Below are positions 30,962-39,132 of a stretch of 64,000 nt of DNA, piece after piece. Source of the stretch: Halotia branconii CENA392 (lineage in GTDB: Bacteria; Cyanobacteriota; Cyanobacteriia; Cyanobacteriales; Nostocaceae); contig NZ_CP124543.1 in assembly GCF_029953635.1 (NCBI RefSeq), positions 3,761,455 through 3,825,454 of the forward strand. The letters are read 5' to 3'. The notes under the pieces were generated by a model, which saw only the letters and a program-made list of their open reading frames with translations, made no database searches and was not told where the DNA came from. The first letter of the stretch is position 1. Each line of letters opens with the position of its first letter. The translations under genes were made by a program, and so were the position numbers.

Positions 30962-31873
30962 CTATAATTTACTGTTCCCTGTTTCCTGTTCCCTATTCAG
31001 TGCTATACCTTGAGAACAACGGTCAAACCACTCTTGGTATTTTTTCTGGAGTGATTCATTTTCAACAAGAACTGCTACTTTAACTTGCTGAGAACCGTGA
31101 TTTTTCTCTAGGGCGATCGCATTTAAAAGCAAACTAGCAGTTTTAACTGAGCTAAATTCACCACTCACTGTTAAACTACTATCAAAATTGGTAATTTCTC
31201 GATCTTCAGTTTCAGTTAATTCAGTACCAGAAATTTCTCCTTGTTCTAAATCAATTTCTGCAAGTTGTTTATATTCTGGAGTAACTTGTTCGACTATTAA
31301 CTTTTCACGTTGAACAGGAACTTGGATCATCCGAGTTTCGATTATTTTGCGAACAATAACTTCGCCAACTTTATGTTTTTTACTATCAATTATTAACCGT
31401 TCTTCTAGCAAACGAATAATCTCTTCTTCGGCTATTTCCTCTGAGTTTTCTAGTTCAGTCTGGTTACTTATAATCTCATGATCAGTTGGTTTTTCTGTAA
31501 GGTTCTCTGATGAAAATTGTTCATCGCCTGGGCTTTCTGTTCCTAAATATTCAGGCATATATTTTATTTCTGATTGTTCTAAATCTATGAAAACAGATTT
31601 ATTAAGATTGTCAATCCTAATAATTTTTTGGCTTTTTAAGAAAGCTAATCTATAATTATTTGCTGCTTTTTGGGCTTGTTCTTTAATTTGTTGATTTATT
31701 TCTTGAGATATGACTAAATTTAGCCGATAATTAGCATCTAAAACTAAATCCTTAACCTTACCTACTAACTGATCTTGTTTATCAATTACAGCAAAACCTG
31801 TTACCTTTTTTTTCAATGTTTTTAGCAAAGTATGAATACTATTTGTTTGATTTACTTGTCTAAAATTATTCAT
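30962..31873 (-). CDS. PRC-barrel/DUF2382 protein, divergent paralog
   Basis: A 303-residue protein. An N-terminal PRC-barrel-like segment at about residues 22-75 (VTGFAVIDKQDQLVGKVKDL) is followed by an acidic linker. The DUF2382 domain at about residues 150-225 (IIRLLEERLIIDSKKHKVGE, VIVRKIIETRMIQVPVQREK) is followed by a variable tail. It is the most divergent of three neighbouring paralogs (32013 and 33519 are the others). The family is often linked to stress and desiccation in cyanobacteria and actinobacteria, but the biochemical role is unknown. Confidence 0.75.
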   Translation of the reverse strand: MNNFRQVNQTNSIHTLLKTLKKKVTGFAVIDKQDQLVGKVKDLVLDANYRLNLVISQEINQQIKEQAQKAANNYRLAFLKSQKIIRIDNLNKSVFIDLEQSEIKYMPEYLGTESPGDEQFSSENLTEKPTDHEIISNQTELENSEEIAEEEIIRLLEERLIIDSKKHKVGEVIVRKIIETRMIQVPVQREKLIVEQVTPEYKQLAEIDLEQGEISGTELTETEDREITNFDSSLTVSGEFSSVKTASLLLNAIALEKNHGSQQVKVAVLVENESLQKKYQEWFDRCSQGIALNREQETGNSKL

Positions 31874-32012
31874 AATTGATGCAATGGCTTTAGCAAGTTA
31901 GGTATATGATCTTATTTCATTTAGTTGACACAAGTACAGGTAAAGCTGCTTAAGTAGCTCTACCTGCACTGTATTTAGTCAGTAATTAGTTATGAACTAA
32001 TTACTGAATTGA

Positions 32013-32867
32013 TTAGCGTTCTTCAATGGGAAGATTAGGAGAGCTGACATCTAACTCTTCGCGACGCACGGTGTCTTGAGCTTCAACTGTTTCTTGCTCA
32101 ACAACTTTTTTAACTCGAACTTCTTCACGCAAAACTGCTTCTTTGCGAACGTCAGCAGTTTCTTCATAAATTTCAACACGAGCAACTTCGCCTTCACGGA
32201 AGTTAGCTTCACCAGGAGAAACAGCCCTACCAGCACCTTCGGGAGTTACGCGTTCAATAACCACATGTTCTCTTTCTACAGGTACTGCAACTCTTGCAGT
32301 TTCTGTTTCAATGTGTTTACCAACTGTGACTTCTCCAGTTTTTCGGCGTTGTTTGTTGGCAATTAGACGTTCTTCATACAACCTCAGGGTTTGATGATCT
32401 TGATCATTTAGCCCGTATAAAGAAGGCTCATGTTGATAATTGTAGGTGTCACGATTATATGTTGGCGTAGGTGTGGGTGTTGCGGTTCCGACAGCGCCAG
32501 TTTGGTATTTAGGGTTACGATATACTCCCCGAACTTGTTCTTCGTAGTCGTAATCTAGTGTCCGACGTTCATCAAATTCAGGTAGATTTTCTGCTTGCTC
32601 TCTTGTCATACCAATAGCGTAGATGCGATCGCTACTGTAATCAATGCGAGAACGACCAACAGGTAATAGTACTTTTTTACCAAAAATCCAGAAGCCTAAG
32701 TCAACGACTAGATAGCGGAAATGACCTTCTTCATCGACTAAAGCATCATTTACAGTGCCAATTTTTTCATCGTTTCCTTCAGCGTAGACTCCAAATCCCT
32801 TAATATCGTTGCCTTGAAAACTGTCCCGGTAATCTGGATCAAAATCTTCTAATCTGTGAAGTGCCAT
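32013..32867 (-). CDS. PRC-barrel and DUF2382 domain protein
   Basis: A 284-residue protein. The PRC-barrel is at about residues 20-85 (IKGFGVYAEGNDEKIGTVND, YLVVDLGFWIFGKKVLLPVG) and the DUF2382 domain at about 165-275 (LRLYEERLIANKQRRKTGEV, VGKHIETETARVAVPVEREH, VVIERVTPEG). A Pro/Thr/Tyr-rich linker joins them. About 65 percent of positions look shared with the paralog at 33519. No signal peptide, so cytoplasmic. No clear promoter motif was read. Confidence 0.85.
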   Translation of the reverse strand: MALHRLEDFDPDYRDSFQGNDIKGFGVYAEGNDEKIGTVNDALVDEEGHFRYLVVDLGFWIFGKKVLLPVGRSRIDYSSDRIYAIGMTREQAENLPEFDERRTLDYDYEEQVRGVYRNPKYQTGAVGTATPTPTPTYNRDTYNYQHEPSLYGLNDQDHQTLRLYEERLIANKQRRKTGEVTVGKHIETETARVAVPVEREHVVIERVTPEGAGRAVSPGEANFREGEVARVEIYEETADVRKEAVLREEVRVKKVVEQETVEAQDTVRREELDVSSPNLPIEER

Positions 32868-33020
32868 TATTTTTTTCCTCTTAAAGATTTAATAACATCT
32901 CTGTGAGAATTATTCTAAAAATTTATTCTTTGCTTTTCATCTTTCTCTCGACTTAAGCATGTATCATCAAAAGTAAGAGATATTTGATCTAGTTATTTCC
33001 AGTAACTAAAATTAGGACTT

Positions 33021-33128
33021 ATACCAATTCTTCATGAAGATGCACTAAATTTTTTCATTACGATTTGCTAAGAGCGCCAAGGAAGAAAAGGATAATCATT
33101 AAAATGCAAATTTATAAAAAATTGGTAT
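33021..33128. mobile_element. MITE-like element with ATACCAATT ends
   Basis: The perfect 9-bp inverted ends ATACCAATT and AATTGGTAT bound a 108-bp A/T-rich body with no ORF. The first and last bases could include a TA target duplication, as for IS630/mariner-type MITEs. Confidence 0.55.
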
Positions 33129-33235
33129 TACGTATTAGTAATGAAAAGTAAGCCTTTGCAATTACTACCCTGCGGGAACACTTCGTGTTAAGCGTAGCGT
33201 CTTTGACAAGAGAAGGAACGCAGGGCGCAGGGGAA

Positions 33236-33286
33236 GAAAGAAAAATATTATCTGAAAAAATCGGATAATTTATTTTTTGGAAGTCC
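33236..33286. repeat. Right-half remnant of the GGGACTTCCAG MITE
   Basis: AAATATTATCTGA, GGATAATTTATTTT and GGAAGTCC follow the order seen at 16760-16808. The left inverted end is not found here, so it is a fragment or a variant. Confidence 0.6.
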
Positions 33287-33288
33287 TT

Positions 33289-33447
33289 ATACCGTTTTAC
33301 TTTAAAGTTTATACATTTGGGCAAGCAGGGGAAGCAGCACTTCGGCTTACTTCGGCTTCGCTCAGTACAAGACGCTCAGTGACCGGAGGCAGGGGAAGCA
33401 GGGGAGTAAGAAAAGTAATTTGTATCAATAATTTCGTGAAATGGTAT
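33289..33447. mobile_element. MITE-like element, short copy (inverse of 23110-23448)
   Basis: ATACCGTTTTAC and GTGAAATGGTAT form the inverted ends. The subterminal TATACATTTGGGCAAGCAGG and AGTAATTTGTATCAATAATT match the long copy in reverse. The interior has GCAGCACTTCGGCTTACTTC and GCTCAGTGACCGGAGG, the repeat also found in recG. Confidence 0.75.
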
Positions 33448-33518
33448 TAACTCAAAATTACAGGCAAAAGTAGATATCTCCCTTGCCTGCAAAGCCAACA
33501 ATTTATTTCGACTAGATA

Positions 33519-34361
33519 CTAAACAGAATCTTTTCTATTTGTACCAGTTTCATTCACATGTAACTCGCCGTTAGTATTAATATCTAATTCTTCTCGACGA
33601 ATCGTTTCTTGTGCTTCTACTGTATCTCTATCTATTACTTTTTTGACTCTCACTTCTTCTCGCACAAACGCTTCCTTACGAATCTCAGGAGTTTCTTCGT
33701 ATACTTCTATGCGTGCTACTTCACCCTCTTGAAATTGAAGATTACTTGGATCTACTACTGTTGTAGCTGCTGTTGATGAAACTCGCTCAATTACTACTCT
33801 TTCTTTTTGAATAGGAACTGTAACGTGTGCAGTTTCCGTTTCAATATGCTTACCAACTGCTACTTCACCTCTTTTTATGCGTTGCTTATTAGCAATTAAT
33901 CGTTCTTCATACAGTCTAAAAGTTTGATGGTATTGGTCATTTAAATTATATAAATTTGGTTCTTTTTGGTAATTGTATGTATTGCGATCATAAATTAAAT
34001 CACTGGTTGGAGAACGAAATACTCTGCGTACTTGTTCTTCGTAGTCATCTACAACTACCATGCTTTCTTGATACTCTGGTAACATTTCTACTTGCTGTTT
34101 ACTTAGTCCATCAACATAGACACGCTTTGATGCATAATTTATCCGAGAAAGACCAATTGGTAGCAATATTTTTTTACCCAGAGAATCCCAGCTTGTATCG
34201 ATAACTAGATATCGAAAGCGACCGTCGTGATCCACCAAAGCATCAGTAACAGAACCAACTTTGACTTCACCTTCCGTATAGAGATCTAAAGCCTTAATAT
34301 CTTCACCGCCAAAGGTTTCTCGGTAGTTAGGATCAAAATCTTCCAATTTATGAAGAGGCAT
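33519..34361 (-). CDS. PRC-barrel and DUF2382 domain protein (paralog)
   Basis: A 280-residue close paralog of the protein at 32013. The PRC-barrel is at about residues 20-85 (DSLGKKILLPIGLSRINYAS) and DUF2382 at about 160-270 (FRLYEERLIANKQRIKRGEV, VGKHIETETAHVTVPIQKER). The linker is shorter than in its neighbour. It arose by tandem duplication; repeats now occupy the gap between the copies. Function unknown. Confidence 0.85.
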   Translation of the reverse strand: MPLHKLEDFDPNYRETFGGEDIKALDLYTEGEVKVGSVTDALVDHDGRFRYLVIDTSWDSLGKKILLPIGLSRINYASKRVYVDGLSKQQVEMLPEYQESMVVVDDYEEQVRRVFRSPTSDLIYDRNTYNYQKEPNLYNLNDQYHQTFRLYEERLIANKQRIKRGEVAVGKHIETETAHVTVPIQKERVVIERVSSTAATTVVDPSNLQFQEGEVARIEVYEETPEIRKEAFVREEVRVKKVIDRDTVEAQETIRREELDINTNGELHVNETGTNRKDSV

Positions 34362-34570
34362 AAGCTGTTACCAAGTTATTTAAAATATCTGATTACTATT
34401 AGCATATATAGAATAATGTCAGTTTTCCTCCTGCTGACGACTGAAGCCAAATGAGAGATTTCATCGCTTCAGGTTCAACTTTATTTCTTTTGGTTACAGT
34501 TGAGTAATCAATCAAGCAAAACTAACTTATAATTTCAACCAAAAGATATTTCTTGAGGTAGTTGTAACAG

Positions 34571-35266
34571 TCAATTTAAAATAATCTTACTCGTGACTTT
34601 TTCTTCAGCGTTAATATCGTAAACAATGGGGATACCAGTCACAAGTTCTAAATTGGCAACCTCTTGTTCATCGAGGTGATCGAGATACATGATAATTGAT
34701 CGCAGTGAATTACCATGAGCCGAAACTAAGACATTATCTCCGTCTCGTAGGTGTTTCATAATGCGATCGCCAAAAAAGGGAATTGTCCTAGCGGCTGTGT
34801 CAGCAAGACTTTCACCCCCTGGCGGTCTAGTGACAAACGATCGCCGCCATTGATGTACTATATCTTTGCCGAATTTCTGTACAGTCTCGGTTTTATTTAA
34901 ACCCTGTAAATTACCGTAATAGCGCTCATCTAGGTCACGGCTAGTAAAAATGGGGATTTCTTGACTATGGTCGCCTTCATAATTATCCCAGCCTTTCCAA
35001 TTAGGGTCATCAGCATCGTGTTTAAAAACCGGACTTCTACCACCACAGACTTGTTCACACTCAGTCAAGCAAATTGCGATCGTTTCTATTGCTCGTACCA
35101 GTAAGCTGGTAAAACCTACGTCAATTTGATAAGAACTCAGTTTATGAGCAGCTTGAAATGCTTCTTGGCGACCTTTTTTGTTGAGTGGGACATCGACCCA
35201 ACCGCTAAATCGATTAGCTGCATTCCAGGTACTTTGACCGTGACGGACTAAGAAGAGTTTTGTCAT
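34571..35266 (-). CDS. gpmA: 2,3-bisphosphoglycerate-dependent phosphoglycerate mutase
   Basis: A 231-residue histidine phosphatase fold. LVRHGQSTWNAANRFSGW contains the phospho-accepting His. DLDERYYGNLQGLNK, RRSFVTRPPGGESLADTAAR and VSAHGNSLRSII supply the remaining active-site residues. It is typical of the cofactor-dependent mutase of glycolysis. The insert EGDHSQEIPIFTSRDLDERY is slightly different from E. coli GpmA but common in cyanobacteria. Confidence 0.94.
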   Translation of the reverse strand: MTKLFLVRHGQSTWNAANRFSGWVDVPLNKKGRQEAFQAAHKLSSYQIDVGFTSLLVRAIETIAICLTECEQVCGGRSPVFKHDADDPNWKGWDNYEGDHSQEIPIFTSRDLDERYYGNLQGLNKTETVQKFGKDIVHQWRRSFVTRPPGGESLADTAARTIPFFGDRIMKHLRDGDNVLVSAHGNSLRSIIMYLDHLDEQEVANLELVTGIPIVYDINAEEKVTSKIILN

Positions 35267-35322
35267 GGTTTTAAGCGGTATCCTCGCCAGTTTGCACTAA
35301 TCATGGTTACTTGCTCCTGAAT

Positions 35323-36666
35323 TTATTTGCTTAAACTATCTGTTTCGTGGTCTTGCTCCAAAGCTTGCAGCGCTTTATGATACTGCTCTTGGACATCTTG
35401 GCGGTCTTGCTCCTCTGGCAATCCCTCGTGACTACCTCGTTTAATCATGTCTGCATGACGGCGCAAATTTTCTCTATCTTGGGGATTGTGGGTGTAATTA
35501 GCAATAATAGTTATGGCTTCAAGTAGACGAATGGTAACTGCGGCATCAGAACGACCATACTGCCGAATTTGATTAAAGGCATCATTAACCATTCCTGCAA
35601 AAGTTACAGGTTCGGCAATTATTCGTAGTTTGTTGTCGTCATCATAGCGGTGGGGTGAAGGAAATTCCCGTTGTACTAAATGGCATAATCCAGCGCACAG
35701 TCGATCAACACAACGGATCGCAGTAAATGGATCGTTAATTCCAGGGGAAAGAGCGCGTAGAGCAATTTCTACTAATTGATTAATAGGAAATGCTACATCT
35801 TGTTGATCAGTACGTTCTTTACCTAGAATAAATACCTGTTCAATTTGCTGGGTAAGTTTTCGATTGACTCGTTCACTAGGCCAAGCCATAGCTAACTCGT
35901 TACCTTGGAATACAAACTTGCCGGGTCGAGACTTGATGTGAATTAAAAGATTATGCTGAGTGGCAATCTCCATTAATTTTTGATTATCAATTGCTTGGAG
36001 ATAACCATTACCATTAGCTCTAATTAAGTAAGCCTGTAACTCAAAAGCAGGTGGGATTTCTCCTAGATGTAGTTTGTGTTCTGGGGGATTAAGACCAATT
36101 CTGTCTGGAAACAGCCGAGCAATTGCTTGATCTAAATCTTGACTGACACCTTCAATAACATGGGATGCCTGAATGATCGTTGATGCGTGATGAATAAAGT
36201 AAATTAGCACACCGATACTAGCGATCGCTAGTATTAGACCAATTGTCACCGATAGATGGGGAACAAACAGATTGTAGTTTTCCCCATAGATAGTCCTTAA
36301 TACAATCAAGGAGTAAATGAAAGTACCAATGAAAGTGCCTAAGACTATTTGATTGCCTGTATCCCGCATGAAATTACGCAAGATTCGTGGTCCAAAACTG
36401 GACGAAGCTAGTTGCAGAGCCACAATTGTAATCGAAAAGGCTGTAGCAGCAACACTCACCATTGAACCAGCGATCGCAGAAAGCACTGCTCGCGCCCCAT
36501 CGGGGCCACCAGTGTAAATCCAACTTAAGCCGTCAAAGCCGATTGTGCGGTCAAGGGTGATCATGACAAACGCCAGAATGACTGCCCCTAGTGCGATGAT
36601 TCCTGGCAAAAACCAGTAACTAGAGTGGAGTGCATCCCAAAGTTTTGCCAACTGCACGTTCTTCAT
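35323..36666 (-). CDS. DUF2254 membrane protein
   Basis: A 447-residue membrane protein with four N-terminal hydrophobic segments (residues about 18-170: WFLPGIIALGAVILAFVMI, GSMVSVAATAFSITIVALQL, TFIGTFIYSLIVLRTIYG, SVTIGLILAIASIGVLIYFI). A soluble domain with the DUF2254 mark ALSPGINDPFTAIRCVDRL follows. Its function is unknown. The start overlaps the upstream MscS-type gene by four nt, so the two are translated together. Confidence 0.87.
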   Translation of the reverse strand: MKNVQLAKLWDALHSSYWFLPGIIALGAVILAFVMITLDRTIGFDGLSWIYTGGPDGARAVLSAIAGSMVSVAATAFSITIVALQLASSSFGPRILRNFMRDTGNQIVLGTFIGTFIYSLIVLRTIYGENYNLFVPHLSVTIGLILAIASIGVLIYFIHHASTIIQASHVIEGVSQDLDQAIARLFPDRIGLNPPEHKLHLGEIPPAFELQAYLIRANGNGYLQAIDNQKLMEIATQHNLLIHIKSRPGKFVFQGNELAMAWPSERVNRKLTQQIEQVFILGKERTDQQDVAFPINQLVEIALRALSPGINDPFTAIRCVDRLCAGLCHLVQREFPSPHRYDDDNKLRIIAEPVTFAGMVNDAFNQIRQYGRSDAAVTIRLLEAITIIANYTHNPQDRENLRRHADMIKRGSHEGLPEEQDRQDVQEQYHKALQALEQDHETDSLSK

Positions 36667-37673
36667 GATTCGTTGTCATGTACTCTGTTATTGCCATTTT
36701 GCATTTGCACCAGCTGCTTGAGTGAACCACTGATGCTGCGTGGTTGAGGAACTTCGTTTTTTCCAGCAGGCCAGCCTTCGCGTTGACGAGAGCGATCGCC
36801 ATCTGTCTCTTCGGTTTGATCGTGGAATAAAACTTGTGTGGTAGGAAAGGGTAAATCGATACCGTTTTCTACCAGCTTGCGTTTGATTGCAGAGATCACC
36901 TGATCTCTTGAATCTAAAGAATCTGCCCGGCGTGGCGGACTAATCCACCATCGAGCGCGGATATTAACAGTGCTTTCGGCAAGTTCCATCACCAATGCAT
37001 CAGGGGCTGGGTCTTTGAGTACAATGTCTACACTGTGCATGGCTTCAAGCATCAACTGCTTTGTCTGATCCAAGTCATCGGCATAACCAACGCCGATATC
37101 ATATTCTAAGCGGCGGTTCTCAAAAGCAGTATTTACTGTTACTGAATTGGTAAATAGTTCAGAATTAGGAATGACAATCCGGCGACCATCGTAAGTTCTA
37201 ATGGTTGTAGCTCGTGTTTGAATATTTTCTACCGTACCTTCAAAATCTTTAAAAACAATTTGGTCATCAATTTGAAATGGCTCAGTCAACAAGATTAAAA
37301 TGCCAGCCAAGAAATTTTGTAAAATATCACGAAAAGCAAAACCAATTGCTACCCCACTGATCCCCAACAGCTGCACCAAATCGGAGGCTTTTAGTGAAGG
37401 AATAACAATAGACAAAGCAATAAACAGACCAACTAGAATTGTAGTCCCCTGTGCTAATCGACCTAACACCATCCCCAAACTGCGAGCTTCGCGACGATGG
37501 CGGGTCAAACGCTTAACTAGTCGCTTAATTGCCCTACCAACAAAGAAAAATAATGTAAATACAACCAATCCCAACAAAATATTAGGCACTAGAGCAATAA
37601 AGCCGTTGACCATTTTCTGCATTTTGTCGAAAAGTGCCGATATATCTGCATTCATCCAGCTTTCCTCGCTCAT
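36663..37673 (-). CDS. Small-conductance mechanosensitive channel (MscS family)
   Basis: A 336-residue channel. Three hydrophobic N-terminal segments (about 27-50, 78-95, 100-130) end in the pore helix (GISGVAIGFAFRDILQNFLA). The beta-domain IDDQIVFKDFEGTVENIQTR, with RTYDGRRIVIPNSELFTNSV, is the MscS signature. The C-terminal tail is basic and polar. It opens under membrane tension to release solutes. Overlap with the DUF2254 gene suggests a shared envelope-stress role. Confidence 0.93.
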   Translation of the reverse strand: MSEESWMNADISALFDKMQKMVNGFIALVPNILLGLVVFTLFFFVGRAIKRLVKRLTRHRREARSLGMVLGRLAQGTTILVGLFIALSIVIPSLKASDLVQLLGISGVAIGFAFRDILQNFLAGILILLTEPFQIDDQIVFKDFEGTVENIQTRATTIRTYDGRRIVIPNSELFTNSVTVNTAFENRRLEYDIGVGYADDLDQTKQLMLEAMHSVDIVLKDPAPDALVMELAESTVNIRARWWISPPRRADSLDSRDQVISAIKRKLVENGIDLPFPTTQVLFHDQTEETDGDRSRQREGWPAGKNEVPQPRSISGSLKQLVQMQNGNNRVHDNES

Positions 37674-37817
37674 CAGTCGTTGCTAATTTTACTCAAAGAC
37701 GATGAATTTAAATTCCTCCTGGAGTCTGTATATTACTGTTCTATAAGATAGATTTTGAGAACTTCATCTGGGTTTTCGAGATTTTAAAGAATTGATATGA
37801 TGCGATCGCCTAGTTGT

Positions 37818-38435
37818 CTATTCGTGATTATTGACTTTGTTTTCTTGGTTGAGCTTCCGTCTATGTAGCATTCTCAAAACACGCTTGAATTTTTCAAAGT
37901 CTTCTTGACTCAACTCAGTTCTTTGCCAAACTTCTCGTTGCATCAAACGCTCAAACCAATCTTTGAGTTTGGGGTAATTATTGAAACTAAAACCCAATTT
38001 TGATAATAAAGACATATCTGTTCCGGCAACAATATCTGCTAGAGTCAACTGTTTGCTAGCAAAATAAGGACTATTTCCTAAACATTCCGTTAAAAAGACT
38101 AAGACTTGATTGATATGTTCCTTTGCTTGTAACAATTTTGGCGAATCTTCAGTTTCAAACATTAAAGAAATTGCTTTGGGAAAGAGTTCATTTGTAACCG
38201 TCATTTGCACCATTCTGACTACGGCTAAAGCCTCAGCTTCTGTTGGTAGTAAAGCAGGTGCGGGATATTTAGTCTCTAAATAGTCCAAAATAGCCAGAGA
38301 TTCTATTACTCGAAAACCTTGATCGACGATCGCTGGAACATGATGAAATGGATTAATTGCCAAAAACTCCGATTGTAGTTGATCACCATTCAAGCTTAGT
38401 AAAACTGGCTCGAATGAAATTTCCTTTTCTAGCAA
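37818..38435 (-). pseudogene. Glutathione S-transferase-like gene with damaged N-terminus
   Basis: The frame from a TTG at 38435 encodes EKEISFEPVLLSLNGDQ, FLAINPFHHVPAIVDQGFRV and IESLAILDYLE, then a GST C-terminal helical domain. The first thioredoxin-fold strand and helix, with the glutathione-activating residue, are missing from this frame. Just upstream another frame reads HSPQVTRVNLA, resembling the lost SPNSRRVW-type segment. A deletion of about five bases near 38430 would explain the shift. It lies at the left edge of the island. It could still be expressed as a truncated protein. Confidence 0.6.
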
Positions 38436-38481
38436 GGTTCACTCTAGTAACTTGTGGGGAATGGTTAGTACCAGGTACAAG

Positions 38482-38505
38482 CAAGGGCTAATACTTTAGC
38501 CCTTG
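38482..38505. promoter_or_regulatory. 10-bp stem hairpin at island left edge
   Basis: CAAGGGCTAA / TTAGCCCTTG with loop TACT. No T-run follows on either strand, so terminator function is uncertain. Confidence 0.5.
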
Positions 38506-38549
38506 TAGATTAAGGGTCTCAGGTTTCTTTTGCTAATGCCTGTATACTT

Positions 38550-38666
38550 TCACGCTAAACTGTAGCCATTCTTTACAGGCGCAACACGCACCACTACAAG
38601 ACTATTATTTCCGTATTCAGTGTAAAAAGTTACCTCCCACACATCTGTTTCGTCATCCCATTCCAT
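38550..38666 (-). CDS. Small ORF (possible non-ATG-started protein)
   Basis: From the ATG at 38666 it encodes 38 residues (EWDDETDVWEVTFYTEYGNN, SLVVVRVAPVKNGYSLA). The same frame stays open 48 nt upstream (LTETKVKKGYRDYDFIG) and seems to continue the protein. No start codon is visible there, and it overlaps the end of the zinc-knuckle gene above. It may start at a rare codon or be 5' truncated. Unrecognised. Confidence 0.4.
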   Translation of the reverse strand: MEWDDETDVWEVTFYTEYGNNSLVVVRVAPVKNGYSLA

Positions 38667-38713
38667 ACCGATAAAGTCATAATCTCTGTATCCTTTCTTG
38701 ACCTTGGTTTCTG

Positions 38714-38911
38714 TTAAGCATTAGTTGTTATTTTCCTTTTTGGCCAACACCTATTACAATTGCGACCATCGCCATCGCAGCACGGGCAATCTATCCATTT
38801 AGAGGATTCGTAATGTCCCGTATCATCATTGACATAATTGGCAATGCGCTGTCCGCCTTCCCCGAAGCAAACCATACAGGTTCCTGGACGCAATTTAATG
38901 TCTTTCGTCAT
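38714..38911 (-). CDS. Small zinc-knuckle protein (CxxC pairs)
   Basis: A 65-residue protein with CMVCFGEGG near residue 12 and CPCCDGDGRNCNRCW near residue 42. These CxxC-G-x-G patterns resemble the DnaJ-type zinc finger. It lies 13 nt from a second protein of the same kind at 38925, the last members of the leftward operon. Single zinc-knuckle proteins of this size occur in phages and plasmids; the role is unknown. Confidence 0.65.
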   Translation of the reverse strand: MTKDIKLRPGTCMVCFGEGGQRIANYVNDDTGHYESSKWIDCPCCDGDGRNCNRCWPKRKITTNA

Positions 38912-38924
38912 TAGTCGTTATTCC

Positions 38925-39113
38925 CTAAACATCAACAGAACCACTACCATTGCAACGAGGGCAACAGAGCAAGTCACCTTCAACTTGAATTAATCCACCT
39001 CCATTACACTTGCTACATAGAGAGTCATCGTAGTATTTGTAGTATTCTGGATCTAAATCTTTCTTAGCTTGTTTCCTTTCAGTGTTTTTTTTAATCCAAT
39101 TAAAGTTAGGCAT
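38925..39113 (-). CDS. Small DnaJ-type zinc-finger protein
   Basis: A 62-residue protein with a charged helical N-terminus (WIKKNTERKQAKKDLDPEYY) and two CxxCxGxG units (CSKCNGGG and CPRCNGSG). This is exactly one DnaJ zinc-binding module. It lies only 19 nt downstream of the IS110-type gene, which leaves no room for a normal IS right end. Confidence 0.68.
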   Translation of the reverse strand: MPNFNWIKKNTERKQAKKDLDPEYYKYYDDSLCSKCNGGGLIQVEGDLLCCPRCNGSGSVDV

Positions 39114-39132
39114 AATTCCCTTTTCGTCACAT

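Larger units (their letters stand above)
32868..33518. other. Repeat-filled gap between DUF2382 paralogs
   Basis: This 651-bp gap has no gene. It holds three mobile-looking elements listed separately (33021-33128, 33236-33286, 33289-33447). It also has a short dispersed-repeat stretch at about 33170-33232 (TGCGGGAACACTTCGTG, AAGCGTAGCGTC). Confidence 0.8.

Noticed and set aside
38461-38480. LexA box (GTACCAGGTAC)
   Set aside because: The half-sites are three bases apart instead of four, so it misses the consensus.
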